A stretch of 64,000 nucleotides of DNA from Methanosarcina sp. MTP4. Lineage in GTDB: Archaea > Halobacteriota > Methanosarcinia > Methanosarcinales > Methanosarcinaceae. The notes under the pieces are model-generated. The model worked only from the letters and a program-made list of their open reading frames with translations, did no database searches and was not told where the DNA came from. Position numbers and translations under genes: made by a program. The DNA is taken from NCBI RefSeq assembly GCF_000970045.1, contig NZ_CP009505.1, positions 868,001-932,000 of the forward strand, in the 5' to 3' direction. Below are positions 55,388-64,000 of the stretch, piece by piece (within the stretch, counting starts at the first letter, position 1; every line of letters begins with the position of its first letter).

Positions 55388-56707
55388 TCAGTACCCCTTC
55401 CCAAGGCCTAAATATTCAATGTTAATGATACTTGGAAATATATTTTTACAATCAACTACCACAGGAGATTCCATTAGTTTGGTGAAATCACTTGTATTTA
55501 TTTTTTTGAATTGATCATGATCAACGACAAATATCACACAATCTGCACCTTTTAATGCATCTTCCATGTTCTTTTCAGAACAGAACTCTCCGACATTAGT
55601 CTTTATCGATTTTGCATAAGGGTCATAAACCTTAATTTGGGAACCAAGATTCACAAGTTCTTCTAATATTTTTTTGGCTGGTGATTCTCTTGTGTCAGCA
55701 ATATTTTTCTTATATGCTATTCCCATCACTGCAACTGTTGATCCGTATATTCTCTTATCTACCTTTTTCAGACCACTTTCGACCAGATTCACAGCGTGTA
55801 TTTTCATGTAATTATTGATTTCACCGGAAGTTTCAATAAATCTCGGTATAACGCCATATTTTTTCGCCTTATATGACATATAGAAAGGGTCCAGGGGGAT
55901 GCAATGGCCTCCAATCCCGGGGCCCGGGTAAAATGGCATAAACCCATACGGTTTTGTCGATGCAGCATCAACTACCTCCCATGTGTCTACACCCATTTTT
56001 TCAAAGATTAAGGCTAATTCATTCACGAGAGCAATATTGACATTTCTGAAGATGTTCTCTACAATTTTTACTGATTCAGCTGTTCGAGCATCTTTTACAT
56101 TCACAACCCTGTTGATAATGCTTCCATAAAGCAAAGATGCAATTTTAGTACATTCTTCATTAATACCCCCAACTACTTTTGGAGTATTGGTAACAGTATA
56201 TTCCTTATTTCCAGGGTCGATCCTTTCCGGAGAATAAGCAAGACCAAAATCAACTATGGCTTTAAGTCCGGAATTTTCTAATATTGGAAGAACAACCTCT
56301 TCGGTAGTTCCGGGATAGGTTGTACTCTCTAAAATCACAAATTGTCCTTTCCTCAGAACATTAGCAATTGTGCTGCATGAACTCTTTATGTAACTCAAAT
56401 CAGGTTCGTTCTCATTTGCTAGAGGTGTCGGGACACATATTATTATAAAATCACATTTTTTGAGATCTTCACATTTATTTGTTGGATAAAATGACTTATT
56501 CAAATGAACATTTAAAACTTCATCAGATACGTCCTGTATATGGGAGGTTCCCTTCAGTAAATGGTTAACCAATAAGTCATTTACTTCATACCCTACTACA
56601 TTGAACTTTTCAGAAAACGAGACCGCAAGTGGAAGGCCTACATAACCGAGGCCGATCACACCGATATTTGCCGTTCTATCTTCGATTTTTGTAATTAGTT
56701 CTTTCAT
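55388..56707 (-). CDS. Nucleotide-sugar dehydrogenase (UDP-ManNAc/GlcNAc 6-dehydrogenase type)
   Basis: A 439-aa NAD-dependent enzyme that oxidises C6 of a UDP-sugar to the uronic acid. The Rossmann start is IGVIGLGYVGLPLAV; ICVPTPLANENEPDLSYI and LESTTYPGTTEEVV follow; the catalytic cysteine is in GPGIGGHCIPLDP; the C-terminal domain has GIAYKKNIADTRESPA. This is the WecC/WbpA type, so a UDP-HexNAc uronate for the surface glycan is likely. The ATG at 56707 has GGGGGG upstream; the one at 56725 overlaps that site. It is 38 bp after the DUF354 gene on the same strand. Confidence 0.93.
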   Translation of the reverse strand: MKELITKIEDRTANIGVIGLGYVGLPLAVSFSEKFNVVGYEVNDLLVNHLLKGTSHIQDVSDEVLNVHLNKSFYPTNKCEDLKKCDFIIICVPTPLANENEPDLSYIKSSCSTIANVLRKGQFVILESTTYPGTTEEVVLPILENSGLKAIVDFGLAYSPERIDPGNKEYTVTNTPKVVGGINEECTKIASLLYGSIINRVVNVKDARTAESVKIVENIFRNVNIALVNELALIFEKMGVDTWEVVDAASTKPYGFMPFYPGPGIGGHCIPLDPFYMSYKAKKYGVIPRFIETSGEINNYMKIHAVNLVESGLKKVDKRIYGSTVAVMGIAYKKNIADTRESPAKKILEELVNLGSQIKVYDPYAKSIKTNVGEFCSEKNMEDALKGADCVIFVVDHDQFKKINTSDFTKLMESPVVVDCKNIFPSIINIEYLGLGKGY

Positions 56708-56744
56708 GGCATTCCCCCCACTCATGAAAAAAATACTTCAATTC

Positions 56745-57785
56745 TTAATTATGTTGTCCTACGAGATCGAACACGAGATCAACCATAAACTTTGTAACAT
56801 CGATCTTCTCTGCCAGCAACTTCTCCCGTTTAGTTTTTCCTTCTTGCCTCAAATTAGGATCTTTCAATAGGTTGATTGCCTTATCAAATGCCTCTCTTTC
56901 CATTGATTCTGGATTAGTGCAATTATAAACCAGGTCATATTTCTCCTCTTCCTCATCCATGTACCCCAACCTCAGAGTATTAACATAAATCGCATGTGTG
57001 CCCAGGATCGCACATTCAGAAGCTGTCGTTGCCCCTTCCCCTATGTACAATGTGGCATAATACAACAGATCATGCAATTTTTCCGGAGAAATTTTCATTT
57101 TATATTTTTCTAACTCAGGATCAAGTTTTGCCTCTGAAGTGATCAATACACGCCCATATTTTTCGAGCTCTTTTACGAATTCCATCTTGTTTTGTATTCC
57201 ATGCTGACCAATATCATGGCTTGCCCCCCAGGATACAAATCTCAAAATTATGTAAGTGTCATCCTCACTTAGTCCAAGTTCTTTGAGAACTTCCGGGTTT
57301 GGGGTGAAATAATCCGGATGCAAGTATGCAAGTTCATGGTAACCATTGTATAGAACATGTTTTTTGCCCAGATTTTTAGTATAACAGTCGGGAGTGCAAA
57401 TACACGATACAAAGGGAAAAGATGCATAGTTGATAAGTTTTGCATGTTCTGTATCCGTAAAACTAATTGATTTTGCTTTTGTGATTTTTGAGACGTGTGC
57501 GCCAAATATATTCCCAATACCAACAATAATATCTATATCGTACTTTTTTTGTGTTTTGTAAGTTTTCAAATCCCCCTTACTTAGAAGCTTTGCATATCCA
57601 AATAGGCCATTGGCGCTTTTTCCATATACTTCATACTTAAAATTATATTTATTCAAAAGGTCTAAGGAAACCTCCTTATCAACCGTGTTTATAATCACTT
57701 TATGATCACGTTTTTGCATCTCCCAAATAAAATTCTTAAAAAAATGCACATGCGCAGGATGACCAATATCAACCAGAATTTGCAT
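56745..57785 (-). CDS. DUF354 glycosyltransferase-like protein
   Basis: A 346-aa GT-B-like protein of family DUF354. It opens MQILVDIGHPAHVHFFKNF and later has FTDTEHAKLINYASFPFVSCICTP and IGEGATTASECAILGTHAIYVNT, which resembles the nucleotide-binding half of UDP-GlcNAc-using enzymes. Archaeal members lie in polysaccharide gene clusters; activity has not been settled, a glycosyltransferase or epimerase being the usual proposals. It comes just before the nucleotide-sugar dehydrogenase and is likely in one transcript with it. Confidence 0.88.
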   Translation of the reverse strand: MQILVDIGHPAHVHFFKNFIWEMQKRDHKVIINTVDKEVSLDLLNKYNFKYEVYGKSANGLFGYAKLLSKGDLKTYKTQKKYDIDIIVGIGNIFGAHVSKITKAKSISFTDTEHAKLINYASFPFVSCICTPDCYTKNLGKKHVLYNGYHELAYLHPDYFTPNPEVLKELGLSEDDTYIILRFVSWGASHDIGQHGIQNKMEFVKELEKYGRVLITSEAKLDPELEKYKMKISPEKLHDLLYYATLYIGEGATTASECAILGTHAIYVNTLRLGYMDEEEEKYDLVYNCTNPESMEREAFDKAINLLKDPNLRQEGKTKREKLLAEKIDVTKFMVDLVFDLVGQHN

Positions 57786-58003
57786 AACTCAATCCCCATT
57801 ATTAATTTTCTAAACTTGTACACTAATCACGGTTACTTTTTGAATTTCATATATTTGTCCGGTTATTTTCTATGTCGATTCTCTTATCCAGATCTTTTTT
57901 GTTCGTTCTTGGATGAGTAGGGACTGTCAAGTTTTTAGTTGTCATCTTTTTAGCTACTGGGAAATCTGGAGATTTTTCATAGAGCAGGTTCGGAAGTGAG
58001 TCT

Positions 58004-58918
58004 TCAAGATATAGAATTTTCAAAAAATTCATTTACATTTTTGTAACTCGAAAAGGCATAACCGGAATCCGATGGGATATGGTACCAGTCTTCAATGTCG
58101 AATGTGGCCGATAACGAATTATTTCTTATTCCCCTCATACGCTGGCTCATACTGTTACGTTTCATCAAAATCTTCTTTCCGGTATTGACTGCCAGATCCG
58201 CTGAATAATATAAGCCCCATCCGGCAATACTTGAAGACCATCTCTCCGGATGGGTTAAAATATAAAAATTATTGTATTCTCCTTTCCTTATCATCTCTAT
58301 AAGATCCTCTGTTGTATTTGCAAAGACCTGTTCATTTTTGCCGGGGATATAATCCCTTATATTGTTTCCAAAGCTCCACGTTCTCCCGGTATCGGATAAG
58401 TAGTTGAGATCATCTCCTGCAGAGAGGTAGGCTTCCCCGATTATTTCGAAGTCCCTGAAATCATGGGTATTCCAGAGGTCAAGGTTATTGTATTTTGATA
58501 GGGGTCTTCCATGCATGGAGACCGTTCTTACCTCACAAATCTTTCTGAAATCGTCCAGACGGGATCGGAACAGGTCGATGGCTTCTTTGGGATCTCCGTC
58601 TGTCTCACTTAAGGTCTCGTAGTGATAGCCGATTTCATGACCCATGTCTCTGATCTTGCGTATGATGTTGGGTTTGAACACGCTTTTGATTGACCTGAAA
58701 TAGTATGTTGCTCTTATGCCGAGTTCTTGTTCAATCTTTGCAGTCGTGAGAGAGTGCCCCGGCATCCTGTCAACATCGTGGCGCATCAATATGAAACGTT
58801 CCGGATGCTTGTTATTCAGGTATTCGGTTATTGTTACTGTAGGGTAGGTACTGGATATTGCCTCACAGAGTTGGCGGAACCGATGGATCGTGAAATCATG
58901 TTCTTTAATGGTCAACAT
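58004..58918 (-). pseudogene. Polysaccharide deacetylase-like protein fused to the truncated start of a second
   Basis: The frame encodes 304 aa. Residues 1-260 look like a NodB-related deacetylase (LMRHDVDRMPGHS with the metal-binding aspartates, GHEIGYHYET, SMHGRPLS, ILTHPERW). From about residue 268 a new beginning appears: SLSATFDIEDWYHIPSDSG and YKNVNEFFEN, which is the N-terminus typical of another deacetylase family, and then the frame stops. So a second deacetylase gene is truncated and joined to the first. A 61-codon frame (57847-58032) continues downstream but does not look like the missing part. The first domain may still work. Confidence 0.7.
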
Positions 58919-60134
58919 TAGAGATCACCGCAGTTATTTTTTTGGACTTTCAAAGCTATTTAACTCAACCCAACATATGATGTTTGCAATGTTCATTCTT
59001 GGTCATCTCTTTCTCACACTTACTATTTTTTCTTGAAGGTCTTAAGGTTCCATCTGGCAGACATTATTTTGATTATCGGCTCCTTGTTGTGGGTTCATCG
59101 TTGCTTCTTGAACCTTCTCGACAGGTCCATTGACAATGTTGTTCGCTATTTGGTGACTGCAACCTGCTGTTCACGTAGTTTGAGTTCTTTTAATCATCTT
59201 TCTTATAGGTAAATCTAAGATGACCATGTGACTACGTACTGCTTTGAGAGTTGTGCAACTGTCCATATGGTGGTCTCGCATTAAAAGAGGAAAAAGTCTC
59301 CCCACAATCCTCGTTGGGCATCTAAGTTAAATTCATGCCCCTCCTCGACGCCAGGGACTTAACTTCTAGCTCTATTAAATATGAAAAAATTTTATTTTTA
59401 GATGGATAAGTCGGACATAACTTCGAATTTGCAGGCAATAAATCCCCCATTTATTTATTCCGCAAATTTCTGTTAAAAATATGTCTGCTCACTTATCTTG
59501 TTCTCAAAGTTATATAACTAATTGCAAAATACTATTTGTAAAAATAAATAATTTTGGAAACAATGTTCCTGAAAAATGTTGCCTAAAACTATATATATTA
59601 AAAAGCGGAATCAACTCTTCATTTTGGATCAAACAACGTCAGTGATTTTCTTTTCCAATAATTTGGAGATCAAACATTCAGAGGTTTGTTTGCTTAAATT
59701 ATGGCTAATGTGTTTGTTTTTACTTTGGCTTGAGTTATTATGTGCTCAAGTTTAAATCCTCAAAATCAATCTCATTAGGCTGATTTTGCTCGTGCTGAAC
59801 AGTGCATGTGATTCGGTACAAAATCCTGATACTTAAGATTAGTCACTAAAAAATAAAGGAACAAGAAGCCTTGTAAAAATCGTTCCTCGTGTAATTTTTA
59901 TAAAACTAAAGTTTAATTTATAGTCAACTCAACAATTAACTAAAATTTTTATTTTTTCATTAAATGTTTTTTAATATATAAATCAAATTTGAAATGATCT
60001 CATAAATAATTTCTGTTTTTTAGTTTATTCCAGTCGAATACCCAGTTGCTTGCAGCGGGGTGCGCCAGCGCAACTTTGATTTCGTCAGGTAAAAAACTCG
60101 GGAGGAGATTCCGAAAACAATTCCCGGTGAAAAA
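58919..60134. other. 1.2-kb gene-free stretch
   Basis: The longest empty interval. 59030-59380 is less AT-rich and has broken short frames without known family, perhaps a decayed gene; the rest, to 60030, is very AT-rich. A copy of the repeat seen near 55020 lies at 60041-60085. Confidence 0.5.
60041..60085. repeat. Dispersed 45-bp repeat, copy 2
   Basis: CCCAGTTGCTTGCAGCGGGG plus TGCGCCAGCGCAACTTTGATTT. With copy 1 it brackets the sugar dehydrogenase, DUF354 and broken deacetylase genes. Confidence 0.7.
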
Positions 60135-60368
60135 TCAGCGTTTTGAGTTTGCATAAGAAAATACGTTAAATAAAATCCACGCCCCGCAGCAGACCCAGAA
60201 AATAGGGCCAGCAGTACTTATCAAGAACTCACCTGCGGCGGGATTTTCAGGATTTATTTCAATATACAGGGACCCGGCAGTCATAAGCAGAAAGCTCCCG
60301 ATGGTAAAAAAAAGGAATACAAACCTTGCTCTGGATGCCTTTGGATCGGGGCGGGAAAATCCATTCAT
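60135..60368 (-). CDS. Small two-helix membrane protein
   Basis: A 77-aa protein with two hydrophobic helices (about residues 17-37 and 50-70) joined by a short acidic loop (EINPENPAAGEF), and a basic N-terminus (PDPKASRARF). I do not recognise the family. The length, codon use and membrane pattern support a real gene; it lies between a repeat and thiI. Confidence 0.6.
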   Translation of the reverse strand: MNGFSRPDPKASRARFVFLFFTIGSFLLMTAGSLYIEINPENPAAGEFLISTAGPIFWVCCGAWILFNVFSYANSKR

Positions 60369-60841
60369 AAGTTAACATTAACATGGGAAAATAAATAATT
60401 TTTTAAATTTTCCGACGGTCAACAGCGTGAAGGCCTACATGTAACTAAACATGCTAAAGTACAAAAAGAAAAGCTAAAATATACCTGAAAAGGCGGGCGT
60501 TAACTGTTCCTAAAAATATGAGGTTGTGGATTGAACCTGTGGATTGAACTTGTGGATTGAACTGGAGGTTGGTTGATAATCTCCAAAAAGATAACGCCCT
60601 AATTATTTACACGGGATATATGTTATATAAAGTATTTCAGTTTTATATATTTATCAAAGAATATATCCCATTTCTATATAATTTAAAATTATATTAGGTA
60701 TATATATATTATTTATGTTAATACTTTATGCTGTTTATGGCACAGGCTCAGGTCCGTATTTTCCCGGAATAATTATTGAAAAAAAGGACGGAAACCCGCA
60801 TTTCCTTGTGCCCTGGAGAATACGGGAACTTTCCTAGACTC
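60369..60841. repeat. Gene-free stretch with 13-bp tandem repeat
   Basis: Three 13-bp units TGTGGATTGAACT run at 60525-60537, 60538-60550 and 60551-60563. The rest is AT-rich (TATATA runs near 60700). No gene. Confidence 0.75.
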
Positions 60842-62158
60842 TCAAAGTTTATAAATTTTTGCTGCGCTGAGAGCTTTTTGAACCATTGCTTCAACATCCA
60901 GCTTTTTTTCCTCATGAACAATGAGGTCATATTCTGCCTTAACCTCGGGGTGTTCGGGAACTGCGGTGCAGCCCCCTGCAGGCCTGGTGGAGATCTCATA
61001 GGTCCCTATCCTGCGGGCAATATCCACGATTTCACTTTTGTCAAAGGCGATCAGGGGGTGGTAGACAGGAACCGCAAGCTGGTAGATTTCAGCGTACATG
61101 TTGGCTGCTGTCTGGGACGCAACCTGTCCCAGGGAAGAACCGGTAATAACGCCGCTTGAACCTTCCTTTTTCATTACTTCATAAGCCTCCCGGTACATCA
61201 TGCGCTTGCAGAGGAGACAGGTATTTTTCCGGTTACAGGTATCAATGAAGGCACGAAGGTTAGGGCCATGAGGAAGCTCATAAGTCGTGAACTGGTGCCC
61301 CGGCGCCCAGGCCTGAAGCTGGCGGATGCAGTCAAAGGCCCGCTCTCTTGCGGCGTCTTCGGCGTAAGGGGAACCATTGCAGTAGACGGGGATGATCATG
61401 ACCCCACGTTTCATCAGAAGCCATGCCGCAACAGGGGAATCGAGACCTCCGGACATGAGCACCACCATGCTTCCCTGGGTCCCAAGGGGAAGGCCACCTA
61501 CGCCAGGGAATGTTTCCAGGTAAATATAAGCAAGTTTTTGCCGCACCTCTACAAAGATCTCCTTGTTCGGAGATGTCAGGTCCACCCTGGGAGTTTTTCC
61601 TTCCATCTCCAGAGCTTCCCATACAGCGTCCCCGCATGTTTTTCCAACATCTGCGGAGGAGAAAGGATGATTCCCACTTCTCCTGGCCCGGATGGCAAAG
61701 GACTCCCCTTCCAGGATAAGCCCCGACCCAAGGGTAGCACAGACCCCGGAGGCACTTTCAAGGTCAGGCTCTGCTGTCACTGCAGGGGAAGCCGAGACAA
61801 CCCCAAAAACATCTGCTGCTGCTTTTGCTGCACGGTGATCGGTAGTTTCAATGAAGATCCTGCCCCATTCCCGCCTGATCTGAGTAAACTCAATGTCCCT
61901 GGAAGCCAGCATCGCTGCTATGTTTTTCACAAGGACTTTCTCATACCAGTTCCGGACCCCCGTGCTTTTCAGAGCAAGCTCTCCATACCGGACAATGATG
62001 ACGTCAACAGGAACCCCTATGGTTCGGGGATCTGAGATGGAACCGGAATCACCACGGGTTCCTCCGGAAGCAATAACCTTACTTTTGCTCTTGTTTCCGG
62101 CTCCGCTGGCAGAACCGGTTTCAAGAAAATTTTCGGTGTCAGTAGAACGGTCTTTCAT
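60842..62158 (-). CDS. thiI: tRNA 4-thiouridine synthetase ThiI
   Basis: A 438-aa enzyme that activates U8 of tRNA with ATP for sulfur transfer. A ferredoxin-like and THUMP region (about residues 50-215; VDVIIVRYGELALKSTGVRNWYE, REWGRIFIE) precedes the PP-loop domain with VLMSGGLDSPVAAWLL near residue 230. The C-x2-C pair in NTCLLCKRMMY and a lone cysteine in RPAGGCTAVPEHP are the candidates for sulfur relay; a rhodanese domain is absent, as usual in archaea. The first 45 residues are a low-complexity Ser/Gly/Asp extension not found in most homologues, so the true start may be a little downstream, though no better start codon is seen. Confidence 0.93.
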   Translation of the reverse strand: MKDRSTDTENFLETGSASGAGNKSKSKVIASGGTRGDSGSISDPRTIGVPVDVIIVRYGELALKSTGVRNWYEKVLVKNIAAMLASRDIEFTQIRREWGRIFIETTDHRAAKAAADVFGVVSASPAVTAEPDLESASGVCATLGSGLILEGESFAIRARRSGNHPFSSADVGKTCGDAVWEALEMEGKTPRVDLTSPNKEIFVEVRQKLAYIYLETFPGVGGLPLGTQGSMVVLMSGGLDSPVAAWLLMKRGVMIIPVYCNGSPYAEDAARERAFDCIRQLQAWAPGHQFTTYELPHGPNLRAFIDTCNRKNTCLLCKRMMYREAYEVMKKEGSSGVITGSSLGQVASQTAANMYAEIYQLAVPVYHPLIAFDKSEIVDIARRIGTYEISTRPAGGCTAVPEHPEVKAEYDLIVHEEKKLDVEAMVQKALSAAKIYKL

Positions 62159-62643
62159 AGATACTAACGAGTAAGGACGACATGGGGTTTAAAGCTTTCA
62201 GGAAAAAAGAATTTTTTCTGGTAGAAGGGGAAACCTAAAAAGAAAACAAAACGAAAATTGAATGAATTATGGGGTAACAGGAATAATATTGGAAAAATTA
62301 ACTGATAAATTGTGCTGTCATCTTCATAAATGGACCAGGTGACTCTCAAAAGAGTACAACTTAGGGAGCTCGAAGACTTAAATTTACTGCGGTTTCTCGA
62401 TTTATTCAAAATGGAGGGATTATAAAAAACGGGAGCATGAGGTGGGTACAATTATTCCGTATTAAAAATATACAAACTGCAATATTATTTTTGGAAAATC
62501 TATATAAGTTAGTAAGTGCATAGTAATGTATGGTATTGTGTAACATGCACAATATCATAGACATTGGGTAAGACTGGGAACATTGCCCACTATCGGAACG
62601 ACGCAAGCAAAGAGAAAACAACCACGCCAGGGGTGGAGTACCA
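62159..62643. promoter_or_regulatory. Intergenic region with likely promoter
   Basis: AT-rich and gene-free. GGAAAATCTATATAAG at about 62493-62508 is a good match to an archaeal BRE/TATA pair for plus-strand transcription, giving a leader of some 110 bases to the small membrane protein gene at 62644. Confidence 0.5.
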
Positions 62644-62823
62644 ATGGATACTCTGAAAGGGCTTGCAGGGAAATCGATAGTAACAGCTGTTGCATTTTAC
62701 AGCCTGTTGCTTGTTCTGTTCCCTGTTGGCTGGATCGTTTTGCTCGGGACTGCCGTTAGGAGGCCGAGCACCGATAAAAGATCTGTAGAAGCGAGAATCC
62801 TTGGGGCAGACATTGATGTCTGA
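62644..62823 (+). CDS. Small single-helix membrane protein, 59 aa
   Basis: An ATG at 62644 with GGGGTGGAG nine bases upstream. The product has a short polar head (MDTLKGLAGKS), one long hydrophobic helix (about residues 12-37, FYSLLLVLFPVGWIVLLGTA) and a charged tail (VRRPSTDKRSVEARI and then LGADIDV). No family is recognised. Just short of a 60-aa cutoff. A TATA box upstream and repeated hairpins downstream suggest a small transcription unit. Confidence 0.6.
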   Translation: MDTLKGLAGKSIVTAVAFYSLLLVLFPVGWIVLLGTAVRRPSTDKRSVEARILGADIDV

Positions 62824-63603
62824 AACCCGAGATAAGGGCATGGGTGTCAGAAACATAACAAGGAAACCCGCAAGGGAGTCCAGACAACATTCTCGTCGCT
62901 CAGCACCGGTGTCGAAACAAACAAGGAAACCCGCAAGGGTTCTCTGGTAAACATTCGCACCACCCTCTTGTAATCTGCAAATTGGTTTCAAGCGGGTGTC
63001 AGAAGTAAACAAGGAAATAGCAGCTTCAAGTCATATTCGGCAACTCACGGAATTAGAGGCAGTTTCGGAGGGATACCGAAATCGACGAAGAGCCGCAGTT
63101 TTCAGGAAACATTCGGGCAACCCACTTTTTTTTATTATTATATTTTTTGTTATATTTTGTTTGTATTAACTTTTATTTTACCCTTATTTGCTTGATTTTT
63201 ATTTGTTTTGGTTTTACTCCAACTCTTATATTTATTTAAGTAGATCTTACTTTGTTTTGATTTATGTACTTATTTGTTTTGGTATTTTTTCGATGATTAT
63301 ACATGTGCGATGGTTTATTTAAGTCACATCCCCATGTACGGACATACTTGTGTAAAACTTTAACTCTCTGGTGTTACAAAGGATTTTCCCTGCCCCGGAC
63401 AAGGGTCTCCGGGTCAACCAAACAAAATAAGCCCAGGAACCAGGGAATTTACCTCCCGCATGTACTAAATTACAGATTACACAAAGGGAGTTACATTCGG
63501 AAAAGGCCTGACATCGGAAAAGGCCTGACACCGACAAAACCATTTTTTTTCCTTTGCCAATTATTCGCCCTGGTTCCTCGAGACTATACCCTTACTTTCG
63601 GGT
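62824..63603. repeat. Stretch with repeated GNRA-type hairpins, then AT-rich DNA
   Basis: The 20-mer AACAAGGAAACCCGCAAGGG occurs exactly twice, at 62857-62876 and 62920-62939; each has CCC and GGG closing a GCAA tetraloop. A third partial copy (AACAAGGAAA) is at 63008. Each is preceded by GGTGTC. From about 63120 the DNA is very AT-rich, with no gene up to the acidic repeat protein. Confidence 0.75.
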
Positions 63604-64000
63604 TTATTCACCGGCTTCGGGGATGTAGTAACCGGTCCGGTTAGATTCATCGGAATCTTTATCCGACTCATTATCCTGTTCTTCATCAGTCACTTCATCC
63701 TGTTCTTCGTCAATCACTTCACCAGCTTCTGGGATGTAGAAACTGCCATTTTCATCAGTCACTTCATCCTGTTCTTCGTCAATTACTTCACCAGCTTCTG
63801 GGATGTAGAAACTGCCATTTTCATCAGTCACTTCATCCTGTTCTTCGTCAATCACTTCACCGGCTTCGGGGATGTAGAAATTATCGTATTCATCCGGTTC
63901 GGGGACATAGTCTGCAGGCAGGGGATTTATGGTCATGTTTTCGGCCGCATATTCCGAGAAGTTCTCTGAGCCTCCATACCACCTGTTTGGCAGGGCAAAG
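63604..64000 (-). CDS. C-terminal part of an acidic tandem-repeat protein (runs off the window)
   Basis: The frame is open from the right edge, so only the last 131 residues are seen. At the edge it reads ALPNRWYGGSENFSEYAAEN, then MTINPLPADYVPEPDEYDN. After that comes an acidic repeat of 23 residues (FYIPEAGEVIDEEQDEVTDE plus NGS), 69 bp per unit, with about three copies, and a last YYIPEAGE right before the stop. The ATG at 63936 is internal. Such acidic, Thr/Ser-bearing tails are common at the end of secreted or surface archaeal proteins. Family not identifiable from this part. Confidence 0.75.
   Translation of the reverse strand, partial: FALPNRWYGGSENFSEYAAENMTINPLPADYVPEPDEYDNFYIPEAGEVIDEEQDEVTDENGSFYIPEAGEVIDEEQDEVTDENGSFYIPEAGEVIDEEQDEVTDEEQDNESDKDSDESNRTGYYIPEAGE

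Noticed and set aside
62843-63020. Degenerate CRISPR with 2-3 repeats
   Set aside because: Repeats are few and unequal, spacers differ in length (about 31 and 54 bases), no cas genes nearby; hairpin blocks are a better description.

Overview
The window reads as chromosomal DNA of a methanogenic archaeon of the Methanosarcina type. The strongest evidence is the adjacent pair of F420-dependent methylene-tetrahydromethanopterin reductase (mer) and the FpoF-type F420H2-oxidising iron-sulfur flavoprotein. It is supported by an F420H2 oxidase (FprA), a methanoferrodoxin-like superoxide reductase, a five-heme cytochrome c, an archaeal AglB oligosaccharyltransferase and long AT-rich intergenic regions. 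No rRNA, tRNA or CRISPR array was seen. 

Layout. (1) 0-7.7 kb: four glycosyltransferases and AglB, a surface N-glycosylation block. (2) 7.9-12.4 kb: a LeuD/homoaconitase-type small subunit, an unknown protein, the MntP Mn exporter, a LeuB/AksF-type dehydrogenase and an exported acetolactate-decarboxylase-like lipoprotein. Two paralogous small proteins (52 and 44 aa) flank the lipoprotein gene. (3) 12.9-20.5 kb, all minus strand: an oxygen-defence and electron-transfer block with FprA, rubrerythrin-like protein, archaeoflavoprotein, iron-sulfur flavoprotein, five-heme cytochrome c, superoxide reductase, AhpD-like protein, two DUF2180 zinc-binding proteins and a 42-aa desulforedoxin-like protein. 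(4) 21.2-24.6 kb: mer, fpoF, nadM and an AK6-type kinase. (5) 25.2-34.2 kb, minus strand: a PEP-synthase-like phosphotransferase without a PEP-binding barrel, an FMN-binding protein, a cytochrome-b5-like protein, a DUF255 thioredoxin-fold protein, a DUF47/PhoU-like protein, a cis-prenyltransferase and a DUF2551 protein. (6) 34.9-59 kb: an AT-rich accessory region. It carries a Sfp-type phosphopantetheinyl transferase, a free-standing acyl carrier protein, an acyl-AMP ligase, a WbpG-like PP-loop enzyme, a diverged NAD-synthetase paralog and a FabG-like reductase. Two IS elements follow (IS701-like intact, IS1634-like frameshifted), then a GT-C-like membrane protein, a flippase, two hexapeptide acetyltransferases, a DUF362 ferredoxin protein, a nucleotide-sugar dehydrogenase, a DUF354 protein and a damaged polysaccharide deacetylase. 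(7) 60-64 kb: ThiI, two small membrane proteins and the C-terminal end of an acidic repeat protein that runs off the right edge.

How it fits together. The glycosyltransferases, AglB, cis-prenyltransferase (dolichyl/undecaprenyl carrier), flippase, sugar dehydrogenase, acetyltransferases and deacetylase together describe making and attaching surface glycans. The most unusual system is the carrier-protein cluster at 35.5-42.5 kb. It has every part needed to make a holo-ACP, load it with a carboxylic acid and then modify the product, but no ketosynthase. Its location among glycan genes suggests it prepares an acyl or amide decoration for a surface sugar; that is inference. Its ACP-to-FabG part and both IS elements lie between two imperfect same-orientation copies of a ~250-bp repeat, and a seven-copy 35-bp tandem array sits just outside the left copy.

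Many intergenic regions carry short tandem repeats, each with its own unit (7, 12, 13, 15, 17, 18, 24, 33, 35 bp). Several genes missed by a 60-aa cutoff are listed with coordinates.
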